The notes below the pieces were generated by a model, which was not told the DNA's origin, did no database searches, and saw nothing but the letters and a program-made list of their open reading frames with translations. This document shows, in pieces, positions 7,300 through 8,849 of a DNA stretch of 8,849 nucleotides. The position numbers and the translations under genes are program-made. Position 1 is the stretch's first letter. Each line of letters begins with the position of its first letter. Source of the stretch: Tannerellaceae bacterium (GTDB lineage Bacteria > Bacteroidota > Bacteroidia > Bacteroidales > Tannerellaceae); NCBI GenBank assembly GCA_031279915.1, contig JAITHO010000036.1, positions 1-8,849 of the forward strand. The letters are read 5' to 3'.

Positions 7300-7320
7300 C
7301 CGATTAGCAATCGCTGCGCC
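7300..7320 (+). repeat. Intergenic repeat copy 3
   Basis: The sequence begins CCGATTAGCAATCGC and matches 19 of 21 bases of 6672-6692. Its core is a perfect 5-bp inverted repeat, CGATT (7301-7305) and AATCG (7309-7313), with a 3-nt centre. It sits in the divergent gap between the TPR and sigma factor genes, between their -7 boxes. Confidence 0.65.
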
Positions 7321-7350
7321 CCGAAGCAAAAGCAATTATCAGAAGTTCGC

Positions 7351-7358
7351 TAACTTTG
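7351..7358 (+). promoter_or_regulatory. -7 promoter box of the ECF sigma factor gene
   Basis: TAACTTTG is an exact TAnnTTTG match, 47 nt before the ATG at 7406. No TTG is present at the -33 spacing (AAA at 7329-7331), so this may be a weak or activator-dependent promoter. It suggests transcription by the primary sigma factor; an autoregulatory ECF-type promoter cannot be recognised here. Confidence 0.5.
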
Positions 7359-7405
7359 CTCCCACACAATTCCATTATCATTATGCATAAACTCAAAGTA
7401 TTATT

Positions 7406-7954
7406 ATGGATAACCAAAGCAAGTTCGGAGAAATATATACCCGTCACTACAAGCCCTCTTTCCTGTTTGTGAAATCTTATGTTAACGACGACATGGCCGC
7501 CGAAGACATCGTTTCCGAAGCCCTTATCTCGCTTTGGCGCGCCATGAAAACAAGTTTGGTCAATAATCCCACAGCCATGCTCGTTACCATCCTGCGCAAC
7601 GAATCGCTCAACTACCTCAAGCGCGAGTACATCCGTCGCGAGAGCCTGGAAGCCATCTCCCAGAAGCTCCTCCGCGAGATGAACTACCGCATCTCAAGCC
7701 TCGAAATCTGCAATCCCGAAGAGATTTTCTCAGCCGAGATCAGCGAGATCGTTGCGCGTACCCTGGCCACTCTTTCGCCCAAAACCGTTCGCATCTTCGA
7801 GATGAGCCGCTACGAGCAGCAAAGCGTTCGCGAGATAGCCCAGAGCCTCAACCTTAGCCCCAAAAGCGTAGAATATCACATCACCCAAGCCCTTCGAGCC
7901 CTTCGACTGGCCCTCAAAGAGTATCTCCCCCTCCTCTTATTCCTTATACATTAA
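7406..7954 (+). CDS. ECF-type RNA polymerase sigma factor, Bacteroidetes type
   Basis: A 182-aa sigma-70 family protein with only regions 2 and 4, as in ECF factors. Region 2 spans about 7-75, with the core-binding and -10 recognition helices YVNDDMAAEDIVSEALISLW (25-44). Region 4 spans about 113-172, with the helix-turn-helix SVREIAQSLNLSPKSVEYHI (140-159) that reads the -35. Length is normal. It directs RNA polymerase to a specific regulon. Such factors in Bacteroidetes are often followed by a FecR-like anti-sigma gene and a SusC/SusD pair; here the next gene is convergent and the upstream gene is a divergent TPR protein, so this is an orphan sigma factor. An ATG at 7383 is in another frame, which supports the start at 7406. 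The hydrophobic end LPLLLFLIH is slightly unusual but too short to be a membrane anchor. Confidence 0.93.
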   Translation: MDNQSKFGEIYTRHYKPSFLFVKSYVNDDMAAEDIVSEALISLWRAMKTSLVNNPTAMLVTILRNESLNYLKREYIRRESLEAISQKLLREMNYRISSLEICNPEEIFSAEISEIVARTLATLSPKTVRIFEMSRYEQQSVREIAQSLNLSPKSVEYHITQALRALRLALKEYLPLLLFLIH

Positions 7955-7972
7955 TATAAGCCACGCTGCTCG

Positions 7973-8020
7973 CGAGCGATTTGCCGTCATTTAGCCGCTC
8001 GTCCAGATTTGCAAATCGGC
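7973..8020 (+). repeat. Intergenic repeat copy 4 with hairpin between convergent genes
   Basis: A 6-bp stem CGAGCG (7973-7978) and CGCTCG (7996-8001) is followed by the perfect 12-bp palindrome GATTTGCAAATC (8006-8017) and GGC. The left arm runs into a second GATTTGCCG half (7978-7986). It fills most of the 73-nt gap between the sigma factor and the convergent membrane-protein gene. It could act in termination for both, but no T-run follows either hairpin. Confidence 0.5.
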
Positions 8021-8027
8021 CTGACAT

Positions 8028-8609
8028 TCAATCTCCCATTCTATCCTTAATCGCCTGTATCACATCCTGCTCTTTGGGAGCCTTGCCGACGCCGCCCATG
8101 TTAGTTGCCGATATGCTTTTCGGAGGCATAGAGCCCCAAAGGGTATCCTGCGCCAGGATAGCATTCTGCTTTAAATCGATATAAAAGAGCACGTAATAGG
8201 GCTGAAAGGCCTGTCCGCCGCCAGAGTATTGGCCCACTATATTCGCGTTGCTGTGCAGCCATACAACGCCATTAAGGTCGTTGCCGGGGAAGAAGCGAGC
8301 CGTGTTCAATTTCTCATTTCTTTCCTTATTATAAACGAAATTCAGATAGCCGTAGGTTTCGCTTTCCACCGTGGCATCGTCAATCTGCAAGTATTTTCCA
8401 TCCCATGCAATAGGCCCGGGCAGATATGGAAAATCGCTTTTCTGCTTACCATTGAGCTGCTTAATAAAGGCCGGCGCCAATTGCTTCGTAAGCGCAATAT
8501 TCTCATTTACACCGCTGACGAACAAAAAAAGTTTTATAGCTAAAAAAGCGGTCACTCCGATAAGTATGACCGCAACAAATACTATTCTCAAGACAGTTGG
8601 TTTGTTCAT
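8028..8609 (-). CDS. Hypothetical single-span membrane protein
   Basis: A 193-aa protein that I do not recognise. Residues 7-31 are strongly hydrophobic (VLRIVFVAVILIGVTAFLAI onward) after a short MNKPT start with one Arg, fitting an N-terminal anchor or uncleaved signal with the rest outside the cytoplasm. No lipobox cysteine is seen; the protein has no cysteine at all. The remainder (about 35-193) is mixed and Tyr/Asn-rich, with likely beta strands such as YYVLFYIDL (138-146), a Gly-rich turn YSGGGQ (128-133) and a polar C-terminus ending AIKDRMGD. The ATG at 8609 is preceded by an A/T-rich leader without a clear -7 box. It is convergent with the sigma factor gene and divergent from the gene starting at 8831; neither neighbour suggests a role. 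Confidence 0.75.
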   Translation of the reverse strand: MNKPTVLRIVFVAVILIGVTAFLAIKLFLFVSGVNENIALTKQLAPAFIKQLNGKQKSDFPYLPGPIAWDGKYLQIDDATVESETYGYLNFVYNKERNEKLNTARFFPGNDLNGVVWLHSNANIVGQYSGGGQAFQPYYVLFYIDLKQNAILAQDTLWGSMPPKSISATNMGGVGKAPKEQDVIQAIKDRMGD

Positions 8610-8721
8610 AATAATTTGATCTTATAAATTAATACTCCGTTTGTTATAACATTAATAAGCTTGTAGTCAATGCGAAGATACTATAATTGTTGAACGATAA
8701 AAGTCATGCCCTGCTCTTGCC

Positions 8722-8741
8722 CCGATTTGCATTCGCCATGC
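8722..8741 (+). repeat. Intergenic repeat copy 5 (divergent)
   Basis: CCGATTTGCATTCGCCATGC matches the copy at 6672-6692 at 17 of 21 aligned positions (counting the following T). The CGATT/ATTCG inverted repeat has one mismatched pair. It lies in the 221-nt divergent gap between the membrane-protein gene and the gene starting at 8831, upstream of the promoter at 8774-8803. Apart from these two elements I see nothing in this gap beyond A/T-rich sequence. Confidence 0.5.
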
Positions 8742-8773
8742 TATTAATTGCCGCCAAAAATTCTCGCACAATA

Positions 8774-8803
8774 TTTGCGCATTACAAACATTCGCTATAT
8801 TTG
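8774..8803 (+). promoter_or_regulatory. Bacteroidetes-type promoter of the gene at the right edge
   Basis: TTTG (8774-8777) and TATATTTG (8796-8803) match the -33 and -7 consensus boxes with an 18-nt spacer. The -7 box ends 27 nt before the ATG at 8831. This is one of the two best two-box promoters in the window. Confidence 0.7.
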
Positions 8804-8830
8804 CCCTCATTATTAATTCAACAAATAAAC

Positions 8831-8849
8831 ATGCAATTCTTAGAGATTT
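8831..8849 (+). CDS. Start of an unidentified gene (cut by window edge)
   Basis: An ATG at 8831 opens a frame reading MQFLEI before the window ends. The A-rich leader (CAACAAATAAAC) and the two-box promoter 27 nt upstream support a real gene start. Six residues are too few to identify the product. Nitroreductase-like proteins often begin in a similar way, but this is only a guess. Confidence 0.55.

Noticed and set aside
8610..8720. Possible promoter for the membrane-protein gene (TATCTTCG-like sequence on the minus strand)
   Set aside because: It has one mismatch to TAnnTTTG and lies far from the ATG; not strong enough to annotate.
5751..8741. CRISPR array from the regularly recurring GATTTGCAA repeats
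   Set aside because: The copies are 500-1000 nt apart with genes between them and vary in sequence; there are no uniform spacers and no cas genes.

Overview
The window looks like a chromosomal segment of a Bacteroidota bacterium, most likely of the order Bacteroidales. Four things point there: the C-terminal end of a RagB/SusD-type outer-membrane lipoprotein, a Bacteroidetes-style ECF sigma factor, an AAA ATPase ending in the characteristic IPLWLFGFLY tail, and promoter -7 boxes of the Bacteroidetes form TAnnTTTG in front of most genes, without evident Shine-Dalgarno sequences. I cannot name the genus.

Layout from left to right. (1) 1-839 (+): 3' part of a SusD-like gene, the visible end of a glycan or nutrient uptake locus lying outside the window. 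(2) 872-914: strong hairpin terminator between the convergent SusD-like and nifJ genes. (3) 939-4481 (-): complete 1180-aa pyruvate:ferredoxin/flavodoxin oxidoreductase (nifJ), with all TPP and three [4Fe-4S] cluster ligands present. (4) 4515-5705 (-): AAA ATPase with a C-terminal DUF4143-like part, 33 nt upstream of nifJ and read in the same direction, with a good promoter at 5732-5761. (5) 5860-6558 (-): calcineurin/PPP-like metallophosphoesterase with its own terminator and -7 box. (6) 6710-7243 (-): small membrane-anchored TPR protein. (7) 7406-7954 (+): ECF sigma factor, divergent from the TPR gene and with no anti-sigma gene beside it. (8) 8028-8609 (-): unrecognised single-span membrane protein. 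(9) 8831 to the edge (+): first codons of a new gene behind a well-formed promoter.

Most genes look like independent transcription units; only the ATPase and nifJ could share a transcript. PFOR supplies anaerobic acetyl-CoA formation and reduced ferredoxin. The other genes have housekeeping, regulatory or unknown roles, and no obvious pathway unites them.

I found no clear new multi-gene system. The most interesting non-coding signal is a short, nearly palindromic repeat (core CGATTTGCAATCG) present once in each of the five intergenic gaps from 5706 to 8830. Two copies carry the same extra G/C-rich element, and one copy overlaps a promoter -33 element. Two hairpin terminators also share sequence and geometry. 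Promoter positions argue for moving two start codons downstream (metallophosphoesterase to 6558, TPR protein to 7243). No gene-free stretch exceeds 300 bases.
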